DNA of 64,000 nucleotides, taken from NCBI RefSeq assembly GCF_019320115.1, contig NC_089598.1:87993560-88057559 (forward strand). The letters are read 5' to 3'. The translations under genes and the position numbers were made by a program. This document shows positions 33,314 to 44,763 of this stretch, in pieces. Source of the DNA: Miscanthus floridulus. Taxonomy: Eukaryota; Streptophyta; Magnoliopsida; Poales; Poaceae. Below the pieces are notes generated by a model, which saw nothing but the letters and a program-made list of their open reading frames with translations, had not been told where the DNA came from and did no database searches. Position 1 is the stretch's first letter. Every line of letters starts with the position of its first letter.

Positions 33314-34567
33314 GGTGTTCTAAAGGCCTGTTTAGGACTTTGTTAGCCAAACAGGTGCATGTCCATAAACTCTGCTCTAGAAAAATTAATGTTGGGGTTA
33401 TAAGAGCATCCGGGTACTCCAAAAAAAATTTGGAGTTAGAGTTCGTGGACAGGAGTTGGTAGAGTAATCCCAAGCAGACCCTAAGTAAATTAAAATACAT
33501 AGAGTTCTGACACCATACTTATTGTTCAAAATTATCCACAAAAGAGTTTTGCACTACAATTTGTTTGATCTGCCTTTTCTAAAGGACATGAAAGTACAAA
33601 TTATAATTTCATCTTCATTCTTCCCCACTTGGGTGTTCTAAAGGCCTGTTTAGGACTTTGTTAGCTAAACAGGTGCATGTCCATAAACTCTGTTCCAGAA
33701 AAATTAGTATTGGGGTTATGAGAGCATCCAGGTACTCCAAAAAAAATTTTGAGTTCATGGAGTGGAGTTGGTGAAGTAATCCCAAGCAGACCCTAAGTAA
33801 ATTAAAATACATAGAGTTCTAACACCGTACTAATTGTTCAAAATTATGCACAAAAGAGTTTTGCACTACAACTTGTTTGACCTGCCTTTTCTAAAGGGCA
33901 TGAAAGTACAAATTATAATTTCATCTTCATTCTTCCCCACTTGGGTGTTCTAAATGCCTGTTTAGGACCTTGTTAGCTAAACAGCTGCATGTCCATAAAC
34001 TCTGTTCCAGAAAAATTAATATTGGGGTTATGAGAGCATCCAGGTACTCCAAAATAAATTTTGAGTTCGTGGAGTGGAGTTGGTGAAGTAATCCCAAGCA
34101 GACCCTAAGTAAATTAAAATACATAGAGTTCTGACACCATACTAATTGTTCAAAATTATGCACAAAAGAGTTTTGCACTACAACTTGTTTGACCTGCCTT
34201 TTCTAAAGGGCATGAAAGTACAAATTATAATTTCATCTTCATTCTTCCCCACTTGGGTGTTCTAAAGGCCTGTTTAGGACTTTGTTAGCTAAACAGGTGC
34301 ATGTCCATAAACTCTATTCCAGAAAAATTAATATTGAGGTTATGAGAGCATCCGGGTACTCCATTTTTTTTAGTCCGTGGAGTGGAGTTGGTGGAGTAAT
34401 CCCATGCAGACCCTAAGTAAATTAAAATACATAGAGTTTTGGCACCATACTAATTGTTAAAAATTATGCACAAAAGAGTTTTGCACTACAACTTGTTTGA
34501 CCTGTCTTTTCTAAAGGGCACGAAAGTACAAATTATAATTTCATCTTCATTCTTCCCCACTTGGGAA
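33314..34567. repeat. Tandem array, four copies of a 312-318 bp unit
   Basis: Copies start GGTGTTCTAAAKGCCTG at 33314, 33632, 33944 and 34256, spaced 318, 312 and 312, and the last ends about 34567. Each unit contains a MITE-like piece from GGCCTGTTTAGGACYTTGTTAG to CCAAGCAGACCCTAAG, then a unique spacer ending CTTCATTCTTCCCCACTTGG. Copies differ by point changes and short A-tract indels. Open frames on the minus strand that recur in each unit are by-products of the repetition. Confidence 0.93.
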
Positions 34568-35821
34568 AGAACTATTTGTACTGTTCATAACTGAACATAT
34601 ATAAATCAGTCCTGTAGACCCAATTTGCAACCAAAGAAAGCATATGTTAGTGATTGTTTGATTTGATTTGATTTTATTAGCTCGATGCAGCAAATTGGTT
34701 TTATATATAGAGGGGGTGCGTGTCTCCCTATTGAGTTCATGTCCGGCTGCTTTACCATGTCCGAGTCCTTGACTTTTTTTGAACTTAGATTAGTAACAGG
34801 GTGTTTGCATATATATAATATAATAATATATAACAAGACGGCATTTTGCTTCCATATTTATGGAGGGGAGGAGCATGTGACGGACTCGATTTTGGCTCGT
34901 GGGAAAAAAATCTGAGTTCCGGATTGGAGTTTGCAGAAAAGAGAAGAACTTGATTTTGTGATGGAAACCAATACGAATAAAAATCACACTCCATATTATT
35001 GCTAGACATGTTGCTTTACATACCTCGATACACATAGATATAGATTAAAATTCCTATTCAAGATAGAATTAGAATTCCTTCAGGCTCAAAGAGATCTATT
35101 TGTTCTAACTATCTAGGATTATATAAGTGTAGACGGAAGAAATTCTTGACTACCCATAGTTACGGAGAGGTGGACGAAAAAAATGGATGAAAGAAAAAAA
35201 ATGGACAAAATTTTTGCCTTTTTATTATTAGATAATAGAAAAAGTATCATGCTTATGATACCAAATAAATACTAACAGATTAATTACGAAATGTATTTTC
35301 GTAATAAATTAATTTAAAGACATAACTGTGAATATTATTCACTAAAAACTTGATCAAACGTGAACTACTTTTCGTAGCATGCAACCCATAGTTGCATTCT
35401 TTTTAGAACGGGGTAGTGCTACAATAGAGAAAGAGAAAGATGGTATTATATTTACCAAATATAATGTTCATGTATCCTTTTCTACCGAAAAAGTGACTCA
35501 TGCAATAACAAAGTGCACAATTCAGCGGGAAAAAAATGTGAACACACTGATGCCGTGCTATAGGGATTAGGGATCTAATGACAAGTGACACGCTATACTA
35601 TGCACAGATCTAAAGCATCAAGCATGTATCTATGATTCGATGGTGAAGCACTGATAACATACGTAATATGCACAACGTACTTGATGAAACTTTAAAAAGC
35701 CTAAAACATAGCACAATGCTACCACCACCACAGCAATGTTCAGCATCGATAAATCCATGTGGCAGAGAAAAGAAAAGACATGGAAAATACCACTTCTCAA
35801 ACCACCACACGTTAACAGCTT
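34568..35821. other. Intergenic, AT-rich, nothing recognised
   Basis: No coding family, RNA gene or transposon terminus recognised on either strand. Several short open frames lack codon structure. Confidence 0.5.
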
Positions 35822-35975
35822 TCATCACCGAAACAAATTTATTCACTGTTACAAATACATTCAAAGTTTCAGCATGAAGGTGCCCTTCACCGAAACAAAT
35901 TTATTGACTGTTACATAGACATTCAAAGTTTCAGCATATGAAGGTGTCCTTCACCAAAGCAAATTTATTGTCGTT
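35822..35975. repeat. Tandem repeat, unit about 62-65 bp, 2.4 copies
   Basis: YCACCGAAACAAATTTATT begins copies at about 35824, 35887 and (variant) 35952, each followed by ACTGTTACA, CATTCAAAGTTTCAGCAT and a GAAGGTG tail. Confidence 0.8.
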
Positions 35976-36432
35976 TTGGAAAAGCAGACTTCACAGGTTA
36001 CCATGCTATGTACAATTGTGTGGTCACGGAACAGTCAGAGGTGATTCCAAGACAGGAGGCCGGGTCTGGTCTCTAAGCCAAACCCACTGCGAAGCAATAT
36101 AGGATGGGTTTCATGGACACAATCTGCAAGCTACCTACGTATTAAAGTGAGCAAACATTACTGGTCACTGCGCTGTTGACACGATTTGATCACCAGCTTC
36201 AGTCATGTGCATTCTTGATATTTCTTTTTGATTTATCATCAAAAGATTGGAATCTGACCTTAAAACTGATTTGTGATAGATGTGCAACAACTCAGTGACG
36301 GTTGGTAGTATTTTGTTAGGAACATAACCAAATAACTAGAAATAAAAAATCCACACTGAGGCGCAGCATATCACATAGCATCAAGCTTTGCTTTTGATGC
36401 CTCTACCTGAGATCATAATTGAAGCTGCTATA
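35976..36432 (-). other. Downstream region of the C2 gene, probable 3' UTR and flank
   Basis: Non-coding sequence just 3' of the C2 gene stop on the minus strand. A precise polyadenylation site cannot be fixed by eye. Confidence 0.45.
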
Positions 36433-39400
36433 TCAATAGGGTCTTGGTGGATAAGTACCAGGGTAAGGTGCTGCATAAGATCAAACGAGGCAAAGGGAGG
36501 TGATCCAGTTAGAACACTGACTGATATCATGAAAAAGAATGGATTTATCTCTGCTCAATTGCATCTCACCATGTGGATACGGGGACTGTGCTGCCGGCGG
36601 GGGCGGGTATGGTTGTTGCCCATATGGTTGCGGTGGGTAAGATTGCTCATATGGTTGCGGTGGATAGGATGGAGGGTATCCAACGGGTGGGGGTTGGTAA
36701 GGTTGCTGCGGAGGTGGTGGATATTCTGCAGTGGTATATGGTGCATGGCTAGGAGTTGGGTAAGCAGGGTATGCGTTTGCAGCAGGATACGCTGAAACAG
36801 GTGGATATGAAGGTGTGACTCCTGTGTATGGAATCGCTGATGCTAGTGCTGGTGCTGGTGCTGGAGAAGGGGCTGGGGCAGGGGCAGGGGCCGGAGCTGG
36901 AGCTGGGGTTGGGACTGGCATTGAAAGTGCTGGAACAAGGATGTGCCTTGATGCGGCGACACTTCTACCCATCTTGTTCTTCTGTCAGACACAATAGAAT
37001 CAGGCACAAGACAGGGCTAAGAAACAACAAAGAATAGTAATCAGTCTCTCACCATTGCTGAGACATCAACATGCATAATGAGCTTCACTTCCCCAGCAGA
37101 TCTGAAAATTTCCCACTGTCAGAAAGTTCACGAGACCAGTGCACTCAAGTTATATGAGATAGGAATACCTCATGTGGCGTGTTTGAAGTGGCCATGAAGA
37201 GTCATCATAGCCATTTGTGAGCACCTTGTGCAGATATACTCTACACAAAAGCACAGCCGAAAGGTTACTCACTAAAACGTAGAAGCCATTTACCATATTG
37301 ATGATGGATGCTAAGAGCCACAAACCTGCCACTGCCAATGAAGTCATCATGGGTTAATGTGTTGCTGTTCCATACGATAACATTCAACTCGTGGAGTCCT
37401 TCAATGAGGGGTATATGGAACTTCTCATCGAAAGTTGGGTTTCTTCCCCCATCTAGCATCAATATCACATTTTAGGTTGAAAGAAAGGAGAAATATACTA
37501 AGAGAAAACAAAGGGGAAATATCATAAATTTAACCTTATATAATTAGCATATTTCTGTAGAAACCTGATTGTACAGAAAACTCTTAGTTTCTGGAGGTAA
37601 ATAATTGGCAAAATGAATGTATAATCACTGTTCATAATGTGTGGAAACTTCCTTGCTTAGAGTTCGAGAAGCGATTAATCTCGTCTGTTAGTAGATAAGA
37701 AGTAAGAACCTTATTTGATGCTGGAACCAATTAAAGTATTATGTCTCAGTGTTCAGAAAAGTTCAGTGCCACGGCAGACAGTTGAATACCCAAGACTGAT
37801 TCCATCAAAAAAAAATACCCAAGACTGTATTACGAGGCTTTTATAACAATACTTGGTAAATCAATGAGGTTTTGATTGAAGAATCCTGGTTGCAACAAGC
37901 TGGTGAAAGTTAAAACAGTTCTAGGTCCACTCCTATTGATGACCGTCCTCTGCCCCAGCACTCAGCTTTTATTCACCTAGAGTTTTAGGAGCTGTCTTTT
38001 CACGAAGAAATAATCGAAATCAAGTTTGTGCTAATTGCTCATAAATTTGTACAGCCCAAGATGAATTGGGCAATTGGCAATGACCAGAAAGAGAATGGTG
38101 GTCCATTCAAGTTCCAAAGCAAATCGAAAGCATAATCTACATAAATTTCTCTACTTCCTTCATTACTGTTAAGTGCGCAAATGCAATTAGTCTTTCAAAA
38201 CCTTGGAATCACAACCCAGTCATATAGCTAGATTCCCCATAATAGACACAAGGAAAAAAAAGGAACAAGCACTTCTAGTACCCAAAGTAAGTGATTTAGT
38301 TGCAGCAGGGTATGTTCATGTTTTCACAGTAGTTGTCAGCCATTAATGATTAAAAAAGATTAACACAAACAAAATGGCGTGAGTGGTACTCGTTCCAACA
38401 TATTTCAGTCCTAAATGAACGAAAGTCAAGCATAATATGCTGACTAGAAGGTCCCAAGATTCCACTAGGGGCATCTAGAGTATCGACCACATACATAAAT
38501 CAGGCATAAACACACTATGCAAAGTTAGAAAGAATCAGCCCAGCTGGTCGGCTGGCGGTGTCTCTATCTAAGCTGTGTACCATCAGCGGTATTCGTTCAT
38601 TACCTATGGGCCAAAGCACATTAGCTGTGAATACTCGCATTAGTAGCAGCAGGGTATGTTCATGTTTTCACAATAGTTGTCAGCCATTAATGATTAAAAA
38701 AGATTAACACAAACAAAATGGTGTGAGTGGTACTTGTTCCAACATATTTTAGTCCTAAATGAACGGAAGTCAAGCATAATATGCTGATTGGAAGGTACCA
38801 AGATTCCACTAGGGGCATCTAGAGTATCGACCGCATACATAAATTAGGCACAGTGCCGGCCCTGGAGAGGTGCCAGAGGTGCAACGGCTGAGGGCCTAGG
38901 GGAGGGAGGGGCCAAGGCCCATGTATACTGTAGACCCTAGCCCTATAGTCCGATGGCACTTGATAGGCAGCCTGAGACGTTCAGGATCAGGAGCGCCGAG
39001 CGCTTGCTTCCCCAGTCCGCGAGTCTACTACGTACGCGAGCGCCCAGGGCGAAGGGTCACGGTCTCAGGGAGTCATGGAGAGTAGGAGACGGAGCCGCGC
39101 CGCGCCGTCGCCAGCCGCCGCGGAGAGCCGGAAACACGGAAACGGCGCACTCACAGGCTCGACTCGACGATGACGCGATTAGGCGGATCAGCCGATCATC
39201 AGTTTATCAATCATCACTTCATCAGCCGATCAGGCCCTAGCACCTAGGTATTTTTTCCCATGATCGTTTTTTAATCCAAATTAATTATTTCAGACTTCTA
39301 GTACTCGTACTCATCTAGTCATGTTTTTCTTTTAATTTAGGTGTTAGAATCTTAGAATGTTACCTAAGAAACATTTATCGGGATCTCAGAAAAGAAAACG

Positions 39401-40810
39401 GAAAAAACTAGAAGATAAATTTATTGAATCTTAGAAAGGTGCTATACATAAGTGGACACTATTGATCTCAATACCGTCCTTGATGATTCTGCATCAAGAA
39501 GTGCCCGAAGAAGTATCTTTTTATGAGAAGCAATGGATATTATGGAGTTCTATTCTTCCTTGTGGTAATCATATTAGTTTTCGAAGTACAAATATACTAT
39601 TGTTTTAGTTTACTTTTTTTCACGGTCACCGGGGGAGTTTTCGCCACCTAAATTTTATTTGGCCCTCATGGCCTGCGATAATGTTTACAAGATGTTTACA
39701 TTTTGAGAGAAATGGAGTTTACAGGACACAGTGTCCTGGGCCGTTTTAGTTTACATTGTTCCTCAGTAACTATCAAACATGTTAAATTAAAAATATATCA
39801 CTGGATTTGTTTTCGCTTTGCAACAAAAATTAGCGCCTAGATTTTATATGTGGTCTAGAGGGCCTTCGTGACGAGTTCACCTGAGGGCCCTCAAAATTCT
39901 AGGACCGGCACTGATTAGGCATAAAGGCATTATGCAAAGTTAGAAAGAATCAGTCCAGCTGGTCGGCTGGCGTTGTCGGTATTTAAGCTGTGTACCCTCA
40001 GTGGTATTCGTTCGCGTATTAGTCATTGCCTATGGGCCAAAGCACATTAGCTGTGAATTCTCCCATTAGTTGTTGTTTTCCTTTGCCGTCTTTTCTGTGA
40101 CTGTTTGTTTTGGCTGTCTTGCTAATGTTTTTCTAGCACCTTTGTTCCCTGATTTCTTTCTCTTTTTCTTACTGAGTCTTACAGAGTGAGCAACAAGGTA
40201 GGAAGGAGCAAACCCCACATCGAGATGAACGAGAAGCGGCGGCAGCTGGGCCATTCACCTACCGACCTAATAGGTCGTTAATACCGAGAGTTTGCCCAAT
40301 GGCTGAAGCCAAATAAACCTAGTGAACCTTGAACGAGTATGTCCTAAACGCTTAATCAACATCGTAGGCCGGCGAATTCCCTCCCTCTTCACTGTGGGAT
40401 GAGTTGGTGGGTATGCGAAATTGTCTGACGCCGGTTCGATGTCGACATGTTATATAATAACAAAAAGAAAACAAATGAAGCAGTGCAAGCAAGTCGCAAA
40501 CAAACTGGTGCCATTAGTTAGTAGTTTAGTACAGCGAAGACCCGGGGCGGCCCAGTGGGGAGGAAGAAGGGGGGATTACGGACCGGTGCAGGTGCGGGTG
40601 CGGAGCTTGGTGGTGGCGTACTCGAGGACGACGTAGGGGTCCTGGCGGGTGAAGAACTCCGTGTCCCGCAGCTTCCGGCACCCGGTGACTGCAGGCAGGG
40701 TTACATGAGGAAAAATCAAAATTCAGCTACCAGTAGGGACGAGGGAGACGGATTGGGGAGGAGGGAGGCAAAGCACCTCTGACTTCGAGTATCAGCCCAT
40801 GGATTGACAT
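36433..40810 (-). CDS. C2-domain protein with proline/alanine-rich tail (SRC2-like), 7 exons
   Basis: Splice model, all GT-AG and in frame: 40810-40777, 40688-40584, 37452-37326, 37240-37169, 37101-37053, 36981-36570, 36470-36433; 278 aa. Start MSIHGLILEV. Residues about 5-125 form a C2 fold with DTEFFTRQDPYVVLEYAT, GGRNPTFDEKFHIPL, ELNVIVWNSNTLTHDDFIG and WPLQTRHMRSAGEVKLIMHV. The Asp pair DP and DD sit at usual calcium-loop positions. The rest is (Ala-Pro)n followed by YPP/QPY repeats, ending YPGTYPPRPY. C2 proteins of this kind bind membrane lipids, often with calcium, in stress signalling; the exact role is unknown. Intron 2 (3.1 kb) holds a duplication and a hAT element. Reading through the last intron gives an alternative end with stop at 36481. 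Confidence 0.9.
38301..40065. repeat. Tandem duplication of about 345 bp in intron 2, second copy split
   Basis: GCAGCAGGGTATGTTCATG opens copies at about 38302 and 38647. Both end near GGGCCAAAGCACATTAGCTG (38607 and 40034). The second copy is interrupted by the hAT element 38851-39913. Copies differ by scattered substitutions and a short insertion (GCGTATTAGT) in the second. Confidence 0.9.
38851..39913 (+). mobile_element. Non-autonomous hAT transposon, TSD ATTAGGCA, in C2 gene intron 2
   Basis: Ends CAGTGCCGGCCCTGG and CTAGGACCGGCACTG, inverted, flanked by perfect 8-bp repeats ATTAGGCA (38843-38850 and 39914-39921). Length 1063 bp. Inside, from 39357, the frame reads MLPKKHLSGSQKRKRKKLED and then KFIES followed by TAG, the basic N terminus typical of hAT transposases with a zinc-finger MYM-like design. 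The rest of the transposase is missing, so it is an internally deleted derivative. Its strand opposes that of the host gene. Confidence 0.9.
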
Positions 40811-41020
40811 GCGGAGGTGGGGCGGAGTGGGGACTGGGGAGTGGGGAGGGAGGAGGAGCGGGTGGGAGAAGGGGAGGGATCTCTCGTCTGGGAAGGAGGA
40901 GACCGTGGAGCGGGGATCTGATGATGCTGATGCTGATGCGGTGGATGCACGATCGACTATGGCTCGGCCCTGCCTCGGACCCTCGGTGCCGTCTTATATC
41001 GGGACGAGACCCGCGGCGCG
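40811..41020 (-). promoter_or_regulatory. Probable promoter and 5' UTR of the C2 gene
   Basis: Upstream of the start codon on the minus strand lies a GC-rich leader. CCGATATAAGACGG (about 41003-40990) would serve as TATA box, putting the transcription start near 40960 and giving a leader of about 150 nt. Inference only. Confidence 0.5.
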
Positions 41021-41089
41021 GCTGACCTGCGTGATTCCGTCCTATATTCTAATCATGTCTGTGGATAGGTTGAAACAGGCGTTTTTTTA

Positions 41090-41245
41090 GCAAAAATTAA
41101 TAATAAAGTTAAGTTTTGCCTATAAATCAAGTTCGTTTCGGCTGAAATGATCGTGGATGGTTACTGCTGGCTGGTTTGGTGTAAGAGAAAAATACTGTTC
41201 TGGCTTATAATTCACGATCGTTTACGACCAAACGAACATGCTGCA
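41090..41245. mobile_element. hAT-like MITE remnant
   Basis: GTTCGTTTCGGCTGAAATGA and CACGATCGTTTACGACCAAACGAAC are imperfect inverted ends; interior GGCTGGTTTGGTG matches the remnant near 24265-24385. It lies just upstream of the C2 promoter. Confidence 0.5.
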
Positions 41246-41250
41246 AGTTA

Positions 41251-41431
41251 GACCGATTTCAGTGGGTTTTATCAGAGTTTTATAGATATTAAATATGTTC
41301 ATGTGGCACTATATTGATGAAGAGATATGATAAAAGTTTCGTAGGAGGAGAGAGTTACGTTGGCTTCTACGCTATATTTCAAAATATAGATACGTTGAAA
41401 ATTAGGACATAAAACCCCACCGAAACTGGCC
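41251..41431. mobile_element. Tourist-type MITE, TSD TTA
   Basis: GACCGATTTCAGTGGG and CCCCACCGAAACTGGCC are inverted ends, flanked by TTA (41248-41250 and 41432-41434). 181 bp. Confidence 0.8.
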
Positions 41432-42019
41432 TTATAAACCAAGTTATACCATAGATGTCTTCTATTTATCGAAAAAAAACTATTACTACGTGGTACCATG
41501 TCTTATATTCTCTTTCATATTTCTTCTCACATACACTTCTATCTGGGTCCACCAATGCCTATGCTTTTGTGACTAGCTTATTGATTGTATGAGAGTAAGT
41601 CTTCTCTCTTTCTCCTCCCCTTCTCTCCTCCACATCATCAAAAATGTTAATTAACTTGGTTATAAAACTATTATTATATTTGTTCTTATAGCTAAGATGC
41701 AGGAGATACATTTAGGGCTTATTTAGATACACTTTAATAGTTACTAGTTGGGACTAAAAATTAGTCTAAATTAGTTGTAGTTGAATAACTATTGGCTTAC
41801 AACTAGTTGGAGACTAAAAAAATTATTCCACCTATTAGCCTTCCTTTTTAGATACACTATGATTAATTTTAGCTTTTTTTTTTCTAGCTAACAACCCCTT
41901 ACATTGCGTGTTTGTGCTCCACGTCTTGTCGTGTCGTGAACTACTAATACATCACGAAGTTTCCCACAACTTAGAGACAAAGCTTGTGCTTGATTCTGGG
42001 GCAGACCTTTACTGGCTTA
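41432..42019. other. Intergenic, with a probable MITE remnant
   Basis: At 41705-41880 TTTAGATACACTTTAATAG and TTTTTAGATACACTATGA, with ACTAGTTGGGACTAAAAA internal repeats, suggest an old MITE. No gene supported. Confidence 0.45.
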
Positions 42020-42262
42020 GGTACCGTTTAGTTCCACTTTATTTTGTAAAAATTTTCAAGATTTCTCGTCACATCGAATCTTTGGACGCATGCATGAAGC
42101 ATTAAATATAAATAAAAAATAAAACTAATTACACAGTTTAGACGAAATTCACAAGACGAATCTTTTAAGCCTAATTAGACTATAATTGGACACTAAGTAC
42201 CAAATAACAACGAAAGTGCTACAATACCATTTCTCAAAAAATTTCGTCAACTAAACAAGGCC
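42020..42262. mobile_element. PIF/Harbinger-type MITE, TSD TTA
   Basis: Ends GGTACCGTTTAGTTCC and CAACTAAACAAGGCC, flanked by TTA (42017-42019 and 42263-42265). Same family as 18185-18426. Confidence 0.85.
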
Positions 42263-43657
42263 TTAGTACTGAGCAAGAACCGGAGGAACAGTTCCCCTTT
42301 GCAGAACTTTTTTCTTTCCTTCCACTTCTCCTTCGTGAACTATTGCCAATTGTTAACAATATTTTAACTATGTTACCTTAGTCACAAAATATATTTAACA
42401 CTGTTAATCCTCGTCGTGGCAGATATTCACTCCTTAGTCCAAAGGGCTACGATCTATATGTTTTTAACTTGATAAATGGAATAATAAATCATTGACCAAT
42501 TATTGAGTTGTTGATCATTGAATATTAAAAATGAATATGAACGTTGATCACATCAGTGATTATGTTGATTGATAAACAACAAATGTTAAGTAACTAACGT
42601 AGAGGCATTTCTTGAAATTTAACTTAGTTAAATGTTTGCGTACATAGTCAATTACGGATTTACATATTTTTTTAAAAACCGCTAGATAAAATAGTTTGTG
42701 CTACTACTATAAATTTTTTTAGCTTTTCAATGAGGCCGCCATGTTACGACATTCTTTTTTCTTAGTTCTGTGAACTACTAAATATTGTAGCAATTCGTTC
42801 TCCTCTAGTAAAAATTACGACAAAGCTCTTGTCGTATTTTAAAAAAATCTTTGATAAAAAGGAAAAAAATGTTTTAGTATAAGAATAATTATTTCAAAGC
42901 ACGACAAGAGGCCCGCAATTTGCAAATGCGACCGGTAATATTCTCATAAATTGCCTGGGGTGTTTGGATGTAGGGGTTAAAGTTTAAGATGTGTCACATC
43001 GAATGTCACATGGAGTGTCGTATGCGGTGTTCGGATACTAATAAAAAAATAAATTACAGAATTCATCAGTAATCCACGAGACGAATCTATTAAGCTTAAT
43101 TGATCCATCATTAGGATATGTTACTGTAGCACCACATTGTAAAATTATGAACTAATTAGGCTTAATAAATTCGTCTCGTAAATTAATCTTAATTTGTGCA
43201 TTTAGTTTCATAATTAGTCTATATTTAATACTGGATATATGTGTTCAATCATTCGATGAGACAACGACTAAAGTTTAGGAGGTGAAACCCTGTTCGCTTC
43301 ATCGTATCAGCCATGCTTATCAGTCATGACATAGTATTTTTCGCTCACAATAAAACAGCATTAGTCGGCTTATAAGCCACGTAAACCATGAAGCTAACAC
43401 GCCTTGCCCCTGTCTGCCTACCGTTGGTCGTTCTGCACGTTAATAAATGACGCACGTGACGCTTCATCAACGGCTTCCTCAGGGAAGCATGTGAAGACGC
43501 GTGACGCGTGGTGCTGGTGCCTGGGGGTTCTCAGAACTCAGAACTCAGAAATGAGAAACCGAGGGGAAATCTGTTGTGGTAGTATTTGGCAAGCCGCGAT
43601 TGAAAATTGAAACCGCGGGAGAAGCGCGGCAGAACTGACCGTCGCAGAGAGCTAGTT
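42263..43657. other. Intergenic, AT-rich, with a MITE remnant
   Basis: 42960-43290 holds a MITE-like unit beginning GGTGTTTGGATGTAGG with interior CCACGAGACGAATCTATTAAG and its inverted partner CTTAATAAATTCGTCTCG. The remainder has no recognisable gene. Confidence 0.45.
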
Positions 43658-43935
43658 TGAATTTTTAGTTCCTCCCAAACTCTCAACTTTGGTACTATAC
43701 AAAAAAAAAAAAAAAGATTCCGCGTCACATCAAACTTGCGGTACATACATGGAATACTAAAAGTAGACGAAATTAAAAACTAATTGCACAGTTTGGTTGT
43801 ACTTTGCGAGACGAACATTTTGAGCCTAACTAGTCAAAGGTTGGACAATTATTATCAAATACAAACGAAATGCTACAGTGACGCTACAGTACATTTTGCC
43901 AATTTTGCACCTCAGTTTGACAACTAAACGAGCCC
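43658..43935. mobile_element. Degenerate MITE of the GGCCTTGTTTAG family
   Basis: Interior GCGAGACGAACATTTTGAGCC and end CAACTAAACGAGCCC mark the family; the left end is blurred and an A-tract of about 15 lies at 43700. Ends approximate. Confidence 0.6.
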
Positions 43936-44130
43936 ATCGGATGAGAGAGAGAGAGGAGGTGGTTTTCAAGAGACCCACACGCCCACACCACAGGGTACAA
44001 TAGAGGACTCTACGTAGCGTAGGTCAAGCCGTGTCGCATGTGCAACAAGCCGTTGGCAATTGCGCTCCATGTTCTGGTCGCAGACCGGGAAGCCCTGATC
44101 GTCCCATACAACTCGAAATTCTGTCTGCTT

Positions 44131-44372
44131 GGGCCCAGTTTAGATGCAAATTTTTTTGCAAAATGCAACTGTAGCATTTTTTTTTTTGTTATTTGGCAAT
44201 TAGTGTCCAATCATAGTCTAATTAGGCTTAAAAGATTCGTCTCGTGGATTTCGTCTAAACTGTGTAATTAGTTTTATTTTTTATTTATATTTAATGATTC
44301 ATGCATGCGTCCAAAGATTTGATGTGACGGGAAATCTTGAAAAATTTGGCAAAATGAAGTGGAACTATGCCT
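44131..44372. mobile_element. MITE of the GGCCTTGTTTAG family
   Basis: GGGCCCAGTTTAGATGC at the left, interior TTAAAAGATTCGTCTCGTGG and right end GAAGTGGAACTATGCC, in the orientation of the 18185 copy. Target duplication lost. Confidence 0.72.
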
Positions 44373-44552
44373 TGGTTCCCCGGGCCTGAAGCGCTGGTCT
44401 CGCCTTGCTCGATCGGCACAAAGTCAGCTAGTCACGTGGAACCTTGCTAGTTGCTTTTTACTTGCTTTGCGCAGCAATGTCGACTGGCTGGGCATTTGGG
44501 CAACATTATTGTTGTTTGTTGAGTCGCACTGCGTTCGAGTTCAGATGCCTTA

Positions 44553-44760
44553 GGCCCTGTTTGTTTCCGCTTATAAGCGGCTTATCGGTGGAAATAAGCG
44601 AGAATCCCGCCAAACGCTTTGCTTATTTCCACCGATTCTCGCTTGCGTGGTAAGCCGCTTCAGATATTTGAACTACGAGAAGCGAAAAGCGAGAAGCGAG
44701 AAAATCTTCGCTTAGATTATAATCCAAGCGTGTCTGGGAGAAGCGGAAACAAACAGGGCC
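44553..44760. mobile_element. MITE with long terminal inverted repeats, TSD TTA
   Basis: GGCCCTGTTTGTTTCCGCTT and its complement AAGCGGAAACAAACAGGGCC form the ends, flanked by TTA (44550-44552 and 44761-44763). The interior also repeats AAGCGAGAAKC in both orientations. 208 bp; perfect ends suggest recent insertion. Confidence 0.9.
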
Positions 44761-44763
44761 TTA

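Noticed and set aside
33258..34178. Repeated minus-strand frames (MYFNLLRVCLGLL...) that look like a gene family
   Set aside because: They are the same frame of a tandem DNA repeat including a MITE piece, with no start, codon or domain evidence.
41908..42105. Aspartic-protease-like motif LVLDSGADLYW
   Set aside because: A single short match, with no neighbouring retroelement sequence, and the frame runs into a MITE at 42020.
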